In this document: positions 20,770 to 31,745 of the stretch, one piece after another
Position numbering within the stretch: the stretch's first letter is position 1
Layout of the letters: each line of letters begins with the position of its first letter
Source of the DNA: Trichopria drosophilae
Lineage: Eukaryota > Arthropoda > Insecta > Hymenoptera > Diapriidae
Assembly: GCA_030407085.1 (NCBI GenBank)
Contig: CM059585.1
Coordinates: 94,086,501-94,150,500 of the forward strand
Reading direction: 5' to 3'
DNA length: 64,000 bases
Translations under genes and position numbers: made by a program
The notes under the pieces: generated by a model
The model's input: the letters and a program-made list of their open reading frames with translations, nothing else
What the model was told of the DNA's origin: nothing
Database searches by the model: none

Positions 20770-21480
20770 CATTTGTAACATCCCAAACAGCAAAAAGATA
20801 TCTTAAAGAGCAGTTTAAGAAGTCTTAAAAATCGTAAGATGTCTTAAATAATTATCAGAAGGAGCTCTAGAAGTAATCTTTAAGAAGACTTATGCATCGA
20901 TTTTAAGAGCTATATAAGACCTTTCAAATAAGAGGTCTCAGAAAAGAGCTCTTATTTGAGAGCTTTGACATATAAAATAAACAATATAAATGAAAAGCAA
21001 ATTTCTGAGAATTATAGATTTTATTTTTGTACTTTAATTATTAATTTATATACTTTTTACCCGAGTTCTTTTTTACCGTTTATATATTTATATATTGAAT
21101 TGTGATTACATTCAATAAAATGGGATCATGCAATAATAATACAAATCTGTGATAAGACTGGCTAAATATAGTAAAGGCACTTATTTGGTCAGGGCAGCTT
21201 ATAATCCTGCTTATGAAGTTAATATCGCGCGATCTCATTTTTGGATTCAATAGCCACCTAGTGTCTCTGGAAGAAACACAGATAGATTTAAAACTTCAAA
21301 CATAAGACCTCTTTGAGATTACAATTTTAAGAAGTCCTGAATAAGACATCTTTAAGAGCTCGTTTAATAAATTATCGCAATTAAGACCTCTTCAGGAGGA
21401 CTTTTTGGAGATATCTTTGGACTGAGCTTTGGACGACCTCTTTAAGAGATCTGTATGGGTATTACAAATGTGAATATTAT
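20770..21480. mobile_element. Uninterrupted copy B of the AAGACCTCTTTAAGAG TIR repeat
   Basis: The ends are inverted repeats: CATTTGTAACATCCCAAACAG at the left, starting at 20770, against a right end whose complement reads CATTTGTAATACCCATACAG; AGATATCTTAAAGAG and CTCTTTAAGAGATCT continue the pairing. The body is full of AAGACCTC, AAGAGGTC and TTTAAGAGCTC half-palindromes. It aligns in order with the pieces of copy A, giving a reference for the empty sites of the inserts there. No coding frame and no clear target duplication; probably a non-autonomous DNA element of about 0.7 kb. Confidence 0.65.
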
Positions 21481-22228
21481 ACATTACATAAATACTCTAA
21501 GGGTGGTAAGGAAGGTTCAGACGTTTACTAAAAAGTGACTATTTTATATATCAATGGCGTAGACTCAACGCTGTATATACAATTAATATTCATTCTACTT
21601 TTTTAAAAACAACGTTTCTCTTCTGATGTCAGAAGATCTTCAGCATAATTCAGAATTATTTGTAGAAGTGTTTGAAAACATTTTATTGTCTGAATGATTG
21701 TAATAGTGTAGAATTATTGACAATTTTTAAAATTATTATTTAATTTAAAAAAAAATACCAAACCCGAGAGATTTGGTCTGCTTAACCTATTGTCTGTCCA
21801 TCACTCTCCCCATTAATGAAATAGTACAATGTAAAAATGTTCGTAAGACTAGTTACAAAGGTATCGCAGTTTACTGAAATGGTGTGTACGTCCCTTTTAT
21901 ACGAAATTTAGAAAAACCATGAACGATGTTAACAAAAAAAAAATAAGTTGAAATTTCTGAAATGAAAAAAGTTCATATAACTTGAAATTCCGAAAACGTA
22001 ACTTAAATTTTAGCGTCGGGCTCTTTGATTGGGCGGATTAATTAATCTCAAATCTTAAGTTGATATATTTACTAACCACTCGTCAGAATTAACAAATTCA
22101 CACATGTACACACGATTTATATATATTTTAAACATAAAAAGAACGAAATGCATGCAATTCAAAACGTGTATTATACATCTCCTAATTGTAGAAATTCTAT
22201 GAATACAAAGGTAACAAACTAGACAGAT
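21481..22228. other. No recognisable feature
   Basis: AT-rich, stops in all frames, no repeat seen. Confidence 0.45.
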
Positions 22229-22337
22229 ATGTTGCTAAAAATTGCCAACAGTCTCTCTGAAAATTACCATAGACCGTCTTTGAAAATGACCAAACTGCTG
22301 CTGAAAATTACGAAACGTGTCAACATTTTTAGCAACG
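22229..22337. repeat. Small stem enclosing a degenerate 22-24-bp tandem repeat
   Basis: GTTGCTAAAAATTG near 22230 pairs with CATTTTTAGCAAC near 22325. Between them TGAAAATTACCATAGACCGT, TGAAAATGACCAAACTGCTG and TGAAAATTACGAAACGTG repeat imperfectly. Confidence 0.6.
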
Positions 22338-25300
22338 GTGGTATAAAACTTCAGTTACAACTCTGGTTTACCTCAAACATTTTTTACTGTGTATATAAAT
22401 TTTTATTCAACACATTATGGTGGTAAAATTCTGTATTTTAGGATCTTTCAAGTACATACTCTGAAATTATAACTTTGAATGTAATTGAACATAAATTAGT
22501 ATAACTACAATTTCTCCACAAAGCATAAATCTTCGAAAGCACTTGGTCATTGAAATAAATATAATTCGTCTCTCTTATCTACAATAAAAATATCAAACCA
22601 CTAAATAAATAGCTGTATTTTTGCAAGAATTATGCAAGATTTTTATTTGCAAGATTTCTTAGAGGAATATATAATATTACCGAACCTTATCACCAACCAT
22701 GAAACAGAGATGTAAAAAAATGATTTCCCAAAGGTATTTTAATATGAAACAATACAAGATTGAGGATTTTTACAAATATCAGACTTCTAACAGATCTCCA
22801 CATAGATATGAGTGTTTAGCAAAATTACTGCTTATTCTTCTTTTCAGAAACCAAAATACATGTCCCAGCTATTTTAAATGTATTATTTTATATTCCAATG
22901 AAAAATCGATAAAGATTGCATCTTTGAGAAGTTGCGTCAACAATTTTCATAACTGATTTAACTATTTTACATGAATTTATTCGGAATGGCATAAACAGCC
23001 TACCACTTCGGTTTATTTAAGATGCCACTTGAATCAAATAAAATGTTATATTTAAATATTATTAAAATTTAAATGTATTTTAAGGTATATTTACTGTGTA
23101 CTTAGTCAGATTATCCCTAAACATGTCATGGATGAATGTGGCCATGTTTTTAAATGAATTCTATCTAGCATAATATATTGACATGTTTATACTTATCTAA
23201 ATGACATTCATGAGAAAATTTTGTATATTTCATATAACATATAATTAACCGACTATAAATGTAGAAAGATGAACTGTTCCCCACATTATTTTTCAGTCAT
23301 TTGCGAGAATTACAAATTTAACATAGCCATCTAGCGGAAAACAAATCGCTGCATAATAAAACGATCAAATTCACGTAAACATAAGGCATATACACGAAGA
23401 AAACAAACCAATATGGTTGTATTGACCATATTATATTGATAAGTATTCCCTTTCATTATATCTATGGTTGCTGAGACCAAATCTGTTGAAGGGGGGTTCC
23501 AAATGCAAAGTTCTCTTTTCAATAGTAATGGCCGCAATATCAATATTTTAATTCACAATCCTTGTCTGGTAGGTACTTCCAAACCTTTTTTTTCGTGTAT
23601 AAAAGTATGTGACATAAGTTAAAAACAGTAATTTCAGACCTTTATTATATTAAGTAAATAATCTAGAAAATATAAATTAATATATAGTACATTACTTTTT
23701 TACATTATTTTCGTATCGTATTCGTATTTTTTTATATCGTAGGTATAGGTATTACAATAATGCGATCCACAACAAGATACAATAATAATAAAATAGAATA
23801 ATTAATATAATAAAAATATATGGCTGCATAATTACGTTATTAAGATTACTACAAGTTTTTTGCTAAGCAAGATTACTACAAGGCATCCAAGTGCGATTTT
23901 AACGTACACAGAATTATATTTTCTTCTCGTTGCTTATAGATTTCAATAATTTTTAGAACAAAACCATTCATTTTCATTCTCAATATCAATCCTGAATCTA
24001 ATATTCTCAACTTTCAACAAACTTCAAAGTAGTATGGAAATTATTTTTCGGTTTAAAACATATTTGATCAAAATGAGTAGTAACTCAACGTTTAAATATG
24101 ACGATATATTTTATACAAGAGAGAAATGGAACAAAAATGCTATACACTTCCTGAAATCAGTCATTTCTAGAATAAATAGGAAGCGCAGAAGGCAGCTCAT
24201 TCTCAATCTACTCGTTACCACGCGAAATATCTGATTTATCACCAGGTACTCTTCCCCTATTTCCCCCGTACAGTAAATCGTGGTCTTTATCCCTCTGACT
24301 TCGTTTCAGAAAGGTCGAAAAGACCTAAAGACTAAGAAACCGCAAAACGCATAAAGGCACCCACCAGCTGAAGAAAGAAAATATACCGTGACGACCAAAC
24401 GTCTTACCACCTAACGCGGGGAAAACGTATATATCAAAGATTCATAAAAACGATTACTAAATAATGCAGAAAATACGTAATAGTTTATATATAGAACAAA
24501 AAGTTATAAATTGGTGATAATTTTATTCTTTTCAATCAAAATATTGGGTTTCACTATCATAGTGACCTTTTTTATACTATTTGTATAGAACATTGGATAT
24601 ATTTTGTTCTGCTACAGAAATATTGTACTTTCCGCCCGGTAAAGTGCATTACATATGGCAGCGATGACGAAACGAGAAATAAACTGTACAAATAATATAT
24701 GAGTTTATTTCATATTTTTATACTATAAAATAATAACAGTATTTTTCATTGCATAAAATAAGACTAGATATTAATTTATGTAAACACTTTTTGTTACACT
24801 CGCTTAGACGAGGCTTTTACTAGAGTACTTTCCAAATAAATCAAATGTGAGAATACATTAAAAATACTGAAGTGAAATAAATATACACAAAATAAGATTT
24901 CGTTTAAAACTCTCGTGTGATAATTTAAAGATAGAATTTGACAATAGTAAATTATGGAATTATGTTTCGTAAAAATTACTAGAATTTGTTGCATGTTTGC
25001 AGTTAATATCTGAATATTAGATGTTGTGATACTCTTTGTTATAAATCTTGTCTAACCGCACTCCGTTAGTAAAGTTTAATATCTAAGATAATGAGAACTA
25101 TCTGGTGACACCTGTCTCTATTTTGTACATGCAGATAGTAATAGATAGCATCTATTTTTCTATATACACCTTTCGTACACATCCGCATACCTTCACCAAA
25201 GCACCCAAAATAAGAGTAGGTATCCAATAAAGAACAAAATAAACCTCGGTTATTTTGAAAAAATAACGTCAGAATATGATATAAGGGAGACCCTTACTCA

Positions 25301-25690
25301 ATCTGAAGAACTTCAAATTCAAACCAAAACTTTCGGACCTCAGTAGTCTGCGTGAGTTTCGCATTCGCAGCCATCGGCCGCTTTCGCAGTTGTGGCGTAC
25401 TTTAAAAATAAAAGACATTTTTAGAACTTTCGCCGGTGGTTTAATGGACATATAAAATATGGTCAATAAGAATACTTCCCGGGATACATTGATTATTTTT
25501 ATTAGATATGAAAATAAACTGGATATTGTTTACATCATTTGAACACATGTTCTTTCTTTACATCCAGAAAGTTTTTATAAATAACATTTTTAACATAACA
25601 TAGATTTGAGGAATATTATAAAATAACAATTTAATTCAATACATAATTATCAAACTGAGGTTCATCAATTTATTTCACTTTACGTACATG
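22338..25690. other. AT-rich stretch, nothing supported
   Basis: Low-GC DNA with scattered short frames (22699-22956, 23331-23543, 24034-24234, 24794-24994, 25269-25466) of AT-driven composition and without motifs. A short palindromic string TATGGTTGTATTGACCATA lies near 23412. Confidence 0.45.
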
Positions 25691-26410
25691 CAAAGGCCTA
25701 GAAATATGGAGCAAGATCGGAAAACATCGAAAATATTCGAAAAAGAGCGATGAAGTTTAATAATGACCGAGAAAGATCGAGGAAGATCGAGAAAGATGGA
25801 AAAAGGTCGGGAAAGATCGCAAATGATCGGGAAGTATCGACAATGATCGAGAAAGATTGATAAGAATCGAGAGAAATCGAAAAACATCGGGAAAGATCGC
25901 AAATGATCGAGAATGATCGATAAAAAGCGAGAGAAATCGAGAAACATCGGGAAATGTCGAAAAGATTAAGAAAGATCAGAAAAGATACAAAATTATCGAT
26001 AAAGATCCACAAAGATGGAAAACTATCGACGGAGATCAAGAAAGATCGATAACTATTTATGAAGAATTACAAAGATAGAGAATGATCGAGATAGACCAAC
26101 AAACGCCAAGAAAGATAAAGAAAGGTCGAAAGACTCGAAAAAGATCGAAAAATATTGAGAATGATCGGTAAATGTCGAGAAAAATCAAGGAAGATCGGGA
26201 AATATTGGAAAGGGTCCAGAATGATCGAGAAAGTTTCAGAAGGATCACGAAGAATCGAAGATTAAACTAAAAAATAATTCAGAATGATCAAGTAAAATTA
26301 ACGATGATAGACAAACACCGGGAGAGGTAAAAAAAATTAATAAAGATTGAAAATGATCGAGAAGGATCGGGAAATACCGAAAACTATCGACAAATATGTG
26401 AGAGATCACG
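25691..26410. repeat. 10-bp-period array (GAAAGATCGA-type decamers)
   Basis: About seventy degenerate decamers such as GAGAAAGATC, GGGAAAGATC and GCAAATGATC follow one another. GATC or TATC recurs in the same register every 10 bp over long stretches, with only occasional 1-bp slips (for example near 26140). Longer copies are visible: GGGAAAGATCGCAAATGATC at about 25811 and 25891, and GAGAGAAATCGA.AAACATCGGG at about 25871 and 25931, giving 60-80-bp higher-order duplications. Because the complement is nearly stop-free, three minus-strand frames (25675-25947, 25698-26039, 26057-26248) open across it with 10-residue SIFLDLSRSF-like repeats. Those are artefacts of the array. Confidence 0.9.
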
Positions 26411-26578
26411 TAATCAATGTAACTTTAAACGAATTAAATATACCAACCCTCACCCTCCCATTGCTTCCGCTCCTTTTTCGATTTTTCGTGTATGCAGATT
26501 TTTCATCTGAAAGTCAGCAATCTGAAAAAAAAACGGTGTAACAAGTTTTTATGAAATCGGTTCTTTTTAAATATACTG
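26411..26578. other. Short unremarkable spacer
   Basis: Separates the decamer array from the next MITE. Confidence 0.4.
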
Positions 26579-26793
26579 CAGTAGAACCCCGAGACTTTGA
26601 TGGAAATCGCGTTGCTGTTCTGCGCAAAACGTAGGTTAGTTTCAGGGCCGTAGTGAGTACAGCAGTCGGTATTAAAATAGTCGAAGGGTTGGATAACCGG
26701 GAACCTTTATAACGCCGCGCGTAGAACTCATGAGTCAAAAGCCAGTCGAACTCGTGAGTTGGTCGAAATCTTATACGTCGCGGGGTTCAACTG
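26579..26793. mobile_element. 215-bp mariner/pogo-type MITE (CAGTAGAACCCCG ends)
   Basis: Left end CAGTAGAACCCCGAGAC; the complement of the right end reads CAGTTGAACCCCGCGAC. TA follows the right end (26794-26795); the left flank has TG, consistent with a mutated TA duplication. No transposase. The interior is GC-rich for this window and open on the minus strand (26514-26738), which is not a gene. Confidence 0.7.
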
Positions 26794-28900
26794 TATTTAA
26801 AAATTGTAACCTCCATTATTACGAATATTTTAATAAAAAATATAGGCATATGGCTCACGAACAGACGAAGAGAATACCAGGTTGATTTTGAAAGTCCGTC
26901 GAGTAGATTTTAAGAAAAAGATTCCGGAATTCTTAAAAATGAAACATTCAAGTTACAAAAATCCGAAGTTTTGATAAAAAATGGCTCTGCGTGACAAAAT
27001 GGTAGGATGGATATGCTCAAAAATATAATCAGTTTGTCCTGAACTATCGGAGTGTTCAAAAAGATGTTGTCAAACTTATCATTGGGGTTCTTTCGATTCG
27101 ATTCGGCTAAACTCTGCAATAAAAAAAATCGGGCATGTAGGATGTGACGGACCAAATAAAATTAGATGTCAAACTTGACTATCGGTTAACTAGATTTCTC
27201 AAAGAAATTCTAAAAAAGGGCGTCAGGTGAAGTTATCAGTAAACTAAGCGTCGTATCATTTAAAAAAACTTGTAAATTCTGCCAAAAAATCATCTACTGA
27301 TCCAAACTTCAAAAGAAATGCATATTAATTTAATCGTATATTCTGTAAATTTAACAAGCAAATCTGCAGGTTTTGTATATAAATACATATCGATGGCTGG
27401 TAAGTAGAACCGGACATAACAAACGTGAAGCGAAAAACCGCACAACCCGATGTTGCGACGAAAAACCTTTAAAAGCTTTAAAAGTTTGGGACGAAACACC
27501 ATAACAACATAAGGGATCAATTACAAAATATTAATTAATTATAATAATTCAACCGACAAAAATATAATCAATAAATGTAAAGAATTTAATTAATTACTTA
27601 GTAGGAAGAGTAAAATCTTTTTCTTCAGATTATTAACAAAGATCAGTTAAATGTGTCTTGTAGGTTCTTGGTTATATTTCACGTAACTGTATTGTTGATT
27701 CGAAAACATGGGATCCTATTACGAATTTGAAAGGTTAGGTTACCTCGCGCCCAAGCATGGATGAAATTTTCTTTGCAAATTAAATGAATATTTTTAAGTA
27801 TACAGTTTCACTAGATGCGCAAAAATGAATATTAAACCGCTCAAAAATAAATATATACATATAACTTAAAACGAAAATAGAATCTAATATTTACTTTATT
27901 TTGCACGGTTTTACCTCTGAAATTAGAAAACTTTATTTCTCAATGGGGTTATTTTTCAATTGTCTCAATGGTGAATGATTTTTCATTTTTTTATTTTTAA
28001 TTTTTAACATTTTTAGATTTAAAAAAAACGAAGTCCTACACATTTGAGGTTTGATGCATCGGGACTCAAACTCGGCACATTCGATTTGTTACAGCTTAAT
28101 AATTATCAGTTACTGCAATAGAAAATTTCAGAAATCAAACGACTTTGCGGCAACAACCATGTACCGACCTACATGTATAGTTATCATTAAGTTTTATACA
28201 TTACAAGACTAAAAAGCGATTTCCACGACGGAAGCTGAGGTTGCGCAGCAGAAAATCGAAACTGCGACAAAAACTAAACTACATCAAAGGGTAGTGTACG
28301 TCCTCCGCTTCCAATCTTGTTATAATGTACTAACTTTAATGGCCAATACATGAAAGTTTAGTAATTTATGAAAATTTAATTTCTTTGTCTGTAACCATTT
28401 GGTACAATTCTGATATATTAGTAATACAATAGTGTTGGCACTTTCCGAAGGTTTTTAGCAGTGTGGAAACTTTGTATAAATACTTTTTTATTCGAAATTC
28501 ACCTAACCTAATTAATAAATAGTAAGTCGTAACTAGTAGATTATTAACTTCAGCTGTAACTATACAGTACCACTCAAAATACGACTACGTGTTTCTTATA
28601 AATTTTGGACTCTTGAATACGAGTCCTATGCGTCAGTTTTGTTTGTTATCTCATGTAAGAAGTGTAAAAATTGCTTCATTTGTACTCTAACCTCTCCTTA
28701 CGATCAACTCAGGCGTTGTGTTAGGCTAAGGATCACAGGGTTCATCTCTTAAATACAAACCTAAAATATAAACCTACAAATAAACCTAACTATAAGAAAA
28801 CTGACTTACAAGACTAATTCTGATCACGCCTTCGAATTCCAGAGTTCAAAATCTATAAGAATCGCCTAGTCGCGGTTCAAAGTCAAACAAAATTAATATA
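26794..28900. other. AT-rich stretch, nothing supported
   Basis: Frames at 26910-27155 and 27290-27520 (minus) have no recognisable motif. No repeat seen by eye. Confidence 0.45.
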
Positions 28901-29158
28901 CAGTGGAGTCCCGGTATATTTAACAGCTTCCTCGCCGTCCCCTCGCGTCTCGTTATATTTATAAAAAGCAGGAGAGCGACGATTCTGCTACTCTCCTGAA
29001 TCGCGTTGTGTGCGTGACTTCATAGCAGCCCCTTCCTGAGGTGCAGTCCGGAAGGTGGGGAAAAAGAGAGCGGTGACAGGTAAATATAACGAGACGGAAC
29101 CGGGCAAATTTGCTGGGACGAAAATATAACGAAACGCAATTATACCGGGACTCTAATG
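28901..29158 (-). mobile_element. 258-bp mariner/pogo-type MITE, family 'AGTCCCGGTATA', copy 1
   Basis: TA-CAGTGGAGTCCCGGTATA at the left (TA at 28899-28900) and, inverted at the right, CATTAGAGTCCCGGTATAATTGC followed by TA (29159-29160). Its complement aligns along its length with the copy at 62709-62933, sharing TCTCGTTATATTTAC, CTCTCTTTTTCCCC and AAATATAAC blocks. No coding capacity. Confidence 0.85.
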
Positions 29159-30640
29159 TAAACAGTTATGTTACAGTCGAATATTTGGATGGTTAAAATG
29201 GTAGACAATAGTGCAGCTTTGAAGAAAACGCTCGAAAACAAGTGAACAAATCGACAATAGAGACGTTCTTTAAATGCAGTGCAGTAATACATCCAAAAAT
29301 TGGTGATTTTTGGGTACATGACCGTAAGAGTAGTTCAGTAGCACTGCTACAAGATTAGAAGCTTCCGTTTATTCAGAGATGGAAACTCTGTAACGGTTGC
29401 GAAACGTTGCGTTATCAGTCACGACGCCGACTAGCGACAGAAGAAATAACTAAATTACGCTGTCGTCTTTCATTCCTTATCTTTCCCGAGTAATTCAAGG
29501 TTTTCAAATTTTCATACCAATTAAAGGATAAAATAAAACTATTAACACAGTTAAATCAACTTACTACAGATGATTATTATTTTCAATGCACCTCGTATAA
29601 CTAATTCAATAATAAGTTTCGTAGGTTTAATTAACGTCATACTACATTATTAGCGAAATATTGTTTTTGATATAAAAATACCGACGGTATTCTACCCATG
29701 TATCTAAAATGTTAATCAGATGAATAACCAAAAATTATTCTTCGTCGTATGTGACCAGAAACAATACATAAAAAACGACATGAACAGTTGTACTAATAAA
29801 GGAACATGAGCTTTTTCATATTTAAGAAAGGGACCTCATTCTTCTGACGAGTATCAAATGATGAATTATGAGTCAGGACAACGTCTAGCGGCAACCTGCG
29901 TAACTGCATTACGCGCACAATTTGCCCAATTTGTCCCAATTTAAATAATTAAATAACACTATTAATGATGTAACGAGATCAATAAAGTAAATAGTTAGTG
30001 ACGTTCGTCAAATTAACTTTTTAATGGGTATATATTAAAAAAATACATACTTTTAACATTTCTCACGATTTTAAAACATTTTTCAACATATTTTTGTCTT
30101 GCTTATTAATTAATTCGTGTTTTCTTCAGCGTTTAAAACAGTACAAATATACTAATTCTGGATTATATATTAGTAGTTAAAATGTAATATAGCGGAAAAT
30201 AAAATTGTTAACAAAATTAGTACAATTTTTAACTTCTTTACGATTAATTTTGTTGAAACCTATTTAAAATGTTCGTAATTTCACTTGCACACAAAATAAA
30301 CTTGAAAACGCCTGTCTCCAAATTTTATAAAATACGAAAATGGCAATTTTTGATATAACAAACGAAATATATCAGAAATGTCATTATTAAAAAGTTTTCT
30401 TAATATGATTAAAAAACGTAGTGTTTTGAACAATTTCGGTTTGCAAAACATTTATCCTGAAATACAATTGTTCTTCTGTAGTTCAACGTTTAAATTACAT
30501 TTCTCCAATTTTGTCATTCTGATTTTTGGCTCATAAATAACAAAAGTAATCCGAAAGGAGCTTTCGCGGATTACAGTTACGATCTCGTGGTACTTTTTAA
30601 TTACTTAATCCCCCATTATTGGAACGAGCAATTTTTTCAA
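29159..30640. other. AT-rich stretch, nothing supported
   Basis: No frame of note and no repeat recognised. Confidence 0.5.
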
Positions 30641-31243
30641 CAATTATCTTCGTTCTTTTTTCCCCGTAGAAATGCCTCGTTCTACGTCGAGCGAAAAGTA
30701 GAGCAGTGCTCGCGCGCGGACACGGCACCGCTTTGGCCGCTGATCAGGATAGCATCCGCATGAGCCGACGGCGACGTCACCGTGTAGCGAAATAATTACC
30801 AGAGCATTACCTCGACCGCGACTAGAGCAATAACCCTGTACGTATATAGGAGAGCGGCAGGTTACATGTGGAAGAAGAGCGGAGGAAGAAGAGCGCGGGC
30901 AAAGATAGCGAAATAGATAACGCTGCGGGAGCGCACACAGCAAAAAGGGGGCGACTCGGGGGGAGACTCCGCATAAAAGCAAGGGAAGCGCGCTATCGCG
31001 GCGGAGGCCGAGGGCGCTAGTGAGAGACGCGACGAACCTATGCGAGATGGAATAAGGTAAGAGGGAGACGGAGCGAGAGCGAGCAAGACGATCTCGTTGT
31101 CAGTATAGTACTCCCCGTAGATTTCGTAGCGCTCGGCCGGCGTTTGAACGTCGGCGTCCGCGTCGGATCGATACGGCTCGCGCGCGCTGCGGAGGCCTGC
31201 GGGGGTGGCCCGGCGCAAGGGGGACGCCTAAGGGGGTGTTACC

Positions 31244-31430
31244 ATGGAGACCGGAATTACAGGCGTCGGGGTGGGTGCAGGAGAACCCCCCTTTTCGTCT
31301 CGAACCCTCCGCCGTGGAGTTGTACTCCAATTTCGCGGCGCTGACTCCGCACGACGACGGCTACGGGGCTCTCGACCCGGCGTCAACACCATCCATTGAA
31401 ACGAGGGGGGCCCCGATCGCAGAATTCCGA
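31244..31430 (+). CDS. Putative N-terminal exon of an unidentified protein, interrupted by a 1-bp frame change
   Basis: The ATG at 31244 lies in an excellent Kozak context and begins METGITGVGVGAGEPPF, then runs into low-quality Arg-rich sequence and a stop. From the CCCCCCTTTT run (about 31287-31296) a second frame takes over with convincingly protein-like residues (LEPSAVELYSNFAAL, HDDGYGALDPASTPS) and GC-ending codons. Removing one base from the homopolymer would join the two halves. Either there is a sequencing or assembly indel, or a real frameshift, or chance. The protein family is not recognised; the 3' end and splice donor are uncertain (GTGAGA occurs near 31470). Confidence 0.35.
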
Positions 31431-31721
31431 AAATATCGATGGGGGCGGGGGCGCCGGAACACGAACGATGTGAGACCAAGGGGACTCGACGGTTTAGGGT
31501 TTCAGAATAACAGGGTTCGGGGGGGTATAAGGGGAGAAAGTGATGTCAGGGCACGTCCTCCCTTTTGTATGGGCCTTGGTCGAAAAATAACTATTTATGG
31601 GGCCTCATACAGCTTGCTAATTGCCTACAGAGAATCCATCACGTAAAAAACTTCTTTCGTTAAATAAATATTTGAGGATGCACGCACCATATGCCCCCAC
31701 CACTTCCACTTTATGACGGTC

Positions 31722-31733
31722 TGCGCATGCGCA
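31722..31733. promoter_or_regulatory. Perfect NRF-1 / Ewg consensus palindrome
   Basis: TGCGCATGCGCA matches the consensus of vertebrate NRF-1 and its insect homologue Erect wing exactly. It sits at the right edge of the CpG island, consistent with a broad housekeeping or neuronal-type promoter. Binding is inferred from motif identity only. Confidence 0.55.
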
Positions 31734-31745
31734 CGCATCACCGAT

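Larger units (their letters stand above)
30660..31745 (+). promoter_or_regulatory. CpG-rich island, best promoter / first-exon candidate
   Basis: By far the most CG-dense stretch of the window, with abrupt AT-rich flanks. It holds GA-rich strings (GAGGGAGACGGAGCGAGAG near 31061), a strong splice-donor match AATAAG|GTAAGA with the cut after 31056, a Kozak-like ACCATGG with ATG at 31244, and the palindrome TGCGCATGCGCA at 31722-31733. Several overlapping minus-strand frames (30644-31479) are open only because GC-rich DNA lacks stops. A promoter with a 5' exon, transcribed to the right, is the most economical reading. No conserved domain identifies the gene. Confidence 0.5.

Noticed and set aside
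25675..26248. Three minus-strand ORFs with repeated SIFLDLSRSF-like decapeptides
   Set aside because: A 10-bp DNA period gives a 30-bp, 10-codon protein period in any open frame; the strand lacks stops by composition. No other coding evidence.
30644..31479. Four overlapping minus-strand ORFs in the CpG island
   Set aside because: Mutually overlapping in different frames, Arg/Pro/Ser-rich, explained by GC-rich DNA lacking stop codons.
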